A stretch of DNA of 32,451 nucleotides from an uncultured Nitrospinota bacterium (lineage in GTDB: Bacteria > UBA8248): assembly GCA_947258645.1 (NCBI GenBank), contig CAMYJL010000005.1, positions 1-32,451 on the forward strand, in the 5' to 3' direction. The position numbers and the translations under genes are program-made. Below are positions 31,005 through 32,451 of this stretch, one piece after another. The notes under the pieces are model-generated. The model ran no database searches, was not told the DNA's origin, and saw only the letters and a list, made by a program, of their open reading frames with translations. How positions within the stretch are numbered: position 1 is the stretch's first letter; each line of letters starts with the position of its first letter.

Positions 31005-31870
31005 TGGCGATTTCCGCGAAAGAATTTCTCAAAACCGCTGCGCTGCTTGTGTTGTGCCTGGCGGCCGTTCTGGTGCATCGGGCCTACGGCGCTTCCCTGC
31101 TCCATTCGCAGTACTGGAGCGGGTGGACGCTGCTTTTCCTCGTGATTTTTCTGTCGCTCTACAATGTCCGGAAAAAGCTGACGTTTCTCCCGTTCGGCAC
31201 AGCTTCGCTGTGGCTCCAGGCCCATGTGCTGGCCGGGTGGTTCTGCGTGCTCCTTTTTCTGCTCCATGTGGAGATGCGCCTGCCGAACGGACCTCTGGAA
31301 TCGGCCATGGCCTTTATTTTTATGGGGGTGGCCCTCAGCGGGCTGATCGGGTTGTGGATTTCCCGGAGCTTTCCCCCCCGTCTGACGCGGCATGGCCACG
31401 TGCATCTTTCGCGGGTTCGGCGCGAATGGGGGAATATGGATGAAGATGTGATTTACGAGAAAATCCCGGAATTTTACCGGAAGATTCGGGAGCGGGCGGA
31501 AGCCATCGTCATCCAGTCGGCGAAGGAATCCCGTTCCAACACGATCCCGGATTTTTACGTTGACCGACTCGACGCCTTCTTCAGCGGTCCCCGGAGCTTC
31601 TGGCTCCACATTATCGGCTCGAGCCGGCCCTTGGCTGCAATTTTGAGTGAAATCACGATCCTCGAGCAGTATCTCAACTCCGAGGAAAAGCGGCTATCCA
31701 GGGAGCTGAGCGCGCTGGTTCGCCTCAAGTGTCACATGGATTTTCATCATGCCCTTCAGGGGCTTTTGAAACGGTGGTTGTTCGTCCATATCCCGCTGAC
31801 TTATGTTCTTCTGCTTTTTATTTTTGTTCACGTGGTTCTGGTCTATGCTTTTTCGATGGGAAATCCGTGA
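31004..31870 (+). CDS. Five-helix membrane protein, probable diheme cytochrome b
   Basis: Start at the ATG at 31004, sharing one base with the preceding stop; an ATG five codons earlier is possible. The protein is 288 residues. Helices lie near 11-28, 40-54, 70-90, 100-120 and 258-282, with a cytoplasmic or periplasmic loop of about 135 residues between the fourth and fifth. Two helices each hold a His pair at the same spacing: H74/H88 (AHVLAGWFCVLLFLLH) and H262/H276 (VHIPLTYVLLLFIFVH). H-x13-H on two helices is the pattern that holds two stacked b hemes in cytochrome b and NOX/ferric-reductase-type proteins. No similarity to a specific family is certain. It would pass electrons across the membrane between the cNMP-ferredoxin protein or quinol and the cytochromes c. 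Confidence 0.75.
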   Translation: MAISAKEFLKTAALLVLCLAAVLVHRAYGASLLHSQYWSGWTLLFLVIFLSLYNVRKKLTFLPFGTASLWLQAHVLAGWFCVLLFLLHVEMRLPNGPLESAMAFIFMGVALSGLIGLWISRSFPPRLTRHGHVHLSRVRREWGNMDEDVIYEKIPEFYRKIRERAEAIVIQSAKESRSNTIPDFYVDRLDAFFSGPRSFWLHIIGSSRPLAAILSEITILEQYLNSEEKRLSRELSALVRLKCHMDFHHALQGLLKRWLFVHIPLTYVLLLFIFVHVVLVYAFSMGNP

Positions 31871-31884
31871 GATCGTGATTCGTA

Positions 31885-32451
31885 ATGCGAATTTTTGAGC
31901 GGCCTCAATATGAACGGCCGTCGCAGAGATGGGTATGCGGCTGGGCGTCGGAGGGGCGCCCTTGCGCCATTGGGCCGAATCCCCGGGGCCGTTGCATCGC
32001 CACCTGTGAATGCAGCCCGATCCGGAAGGAAGGGCGGTGGTTCTGTACGCGATCAAGCGCCTACGGAGGCCCGTGCGCCGAGGGGCCCCTGCCGGATGGC
32101 GCTTGCTGTAAAACCATCCAGAAGTGCCAACCGGTTCTGAGCCAACGCGCCAGGCGGGGCACGCTTTCGAAATCGCTCTTCTGGTCCGCATTCGGGGTCT
32201 TGCTGCTTCTCATTCTCAGCTCTTTGGGGCCGGCGGTCATCTCTCCGGGAGAGCTCGCCGCTCCCCACAAATTTCTGAATCAAAAATGCAAGACCTGTCA
32301 TTCGGCCTTCGAGTCCGGAGCGGCGGGATGGCTGTCTGCTGCCCTGACCGCCCGGGAGCGCCCGGATGAGAGCCGGAAATGTCTGGCCTGTCATGTGCTC
32401 GGCGACAGCGGGCAAATGGCGCATGGCGTGGCGCCCCGCCGTTTGTCAAAA
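31885..32451 (+). CDS. Membrane-anchored multiheme cytochrome c with duplicated Cys-rich cytoplasmic domain (3' end outside window)
   Basis: The frame is open from the ATG at 31885 (14 bases after the previous stop) to the window edge, 189 codons. Residues 1-95 hold ten cysteines between 18 and 81, arranged as two similar halves: RWVCGWASEGRPCAIGPNPR and, further on, RWFCTRSSAYGGPCAEGPLP, each ending in a G-x-C. An Arg-rich segment and one helix (FWSAFGVLLLLILSSLG, about 99-115) follow, so by the positive-inside rule the cysteine part is cytoplasmic. Beyond the helix are two heme sites, CKTCH (135-139) and CLACH (166-170), with more probable downstream. The cysteines could bind zinc or an iron-sulfur cluster. 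The start is not backed by a strong ribosome site, but the in-frame TGA at 31876-31878 limits the alternatives. Confidence 0.72.
   Translation, partial: MRIFERPQYERPSQRWVCGWASEGRPCAIGPNPRGRCIATCECSPIRKEGRWFCTRSSAYGGPCAEGPLPDGACCKTIQKCQPVLSQRARRGTLSKSLFWSAFGVLLLLILSSLGPAVISPGELAAPHKFLNQKCKTCHSAFESGAAGWLSAALTARERPDESRKCLACHVLGDSGQMAHGVAPRRLSK

Overview
The window looks like a piece of chromosome from an uncultivated, GC-rich (moderate to high) Gram-negative bacterium. The evidence is a Tat-dependent periplasmic molybdoenzyme, several periplasmic c-type cytochromes, an outer-membrane beta-barrel ending in Phe, and ABC importer genes with a cleavable-signal binding protein. The mixture of a peptide/amide-type catabolic cluster and a large multiheme-cytochrome cluster is compatible with lineages such as Tectomicrobia, Nitrospinota or neighbouring deep branches. 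That placement is only an impression; no rRNA or marker gene is present to settle it.

Region 1 (1-13123) is a catabolic island. A GntR/UTRA-type repressor (minus strand, cut by the window edge) faces a plus-strand series of eleven genes: an SDR oxidoreductase, an M24 creatinase/Xaa-Pro-peptidase-like protein, an oligopeptide-type ABC importer (binding protein and two permeases, no ATPase), a Gfo/Idh/MocA dehydrogenase, two paralogous acyl-CoA dehydrogenases, a VOC-fold protein, a second M24 protein and a second Gfo/Idh/MocA dehydrogenase. Three enzyme families each occur twice. The likely theme is uptake of a small peptide-, amide- or amino-acid-like compound, hydrolysis of a C-N bond and oxidation of the product as a CoA thioester. 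The substrate cannot be named from the sequence. Two perfect inverted repeats and a third GC-rich one lie between the regulator and the SDR gene.

Region 2 (13581-21397) is a tightly packed periplasmic nitrate reductase-like (nap) operon: diheme cytochrome c, a divergent NapA catalytic subunit with a Tat signal, then ferredoxin-type and membrane subunits in the mirrored order NapG-NapH-NapH-NapG, and a further four-cluster ferredoxin. NapB, NapC and NapD are not seen. Most of these genes are separated by 0-5 bases or overlap by 4-26. This block looks richer in GC than the catabolic region before it.

Region 3 (22265-32451) is an electron-transfer cluster that continues past the right edge. It encodes a pentaheme cytochrome c with an N-terminal tandem repeat, an outer-membrane porin-like barrel also with an N-terminal tandem repeat, a membrane-anchored FAD/NAD(P)H and [2Fe-2S] reductase, a tetraheme cytochrome c554-like protein, a fusion of two cNMP-binding-like domains to a four-cluster ferredoxin, a five-helix membrane protein with two H-x13-H pairs (diheme cytochrome b-like), and the start of a membrane-anchored cytochrome c with a duplicated cysteine-rich cytoplasmic domain. 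Together they could carry electrons from NAD(P)H, ferredoxin or quinol in the cytoplasm and membrane to periplasmic, and possibly outer-membrane, acceptors. This combination is the best candidate for an undescribed system in the window.

The two larger intergenic gaps (13124-13580 and 21398-22264) hold no gene that I can support.
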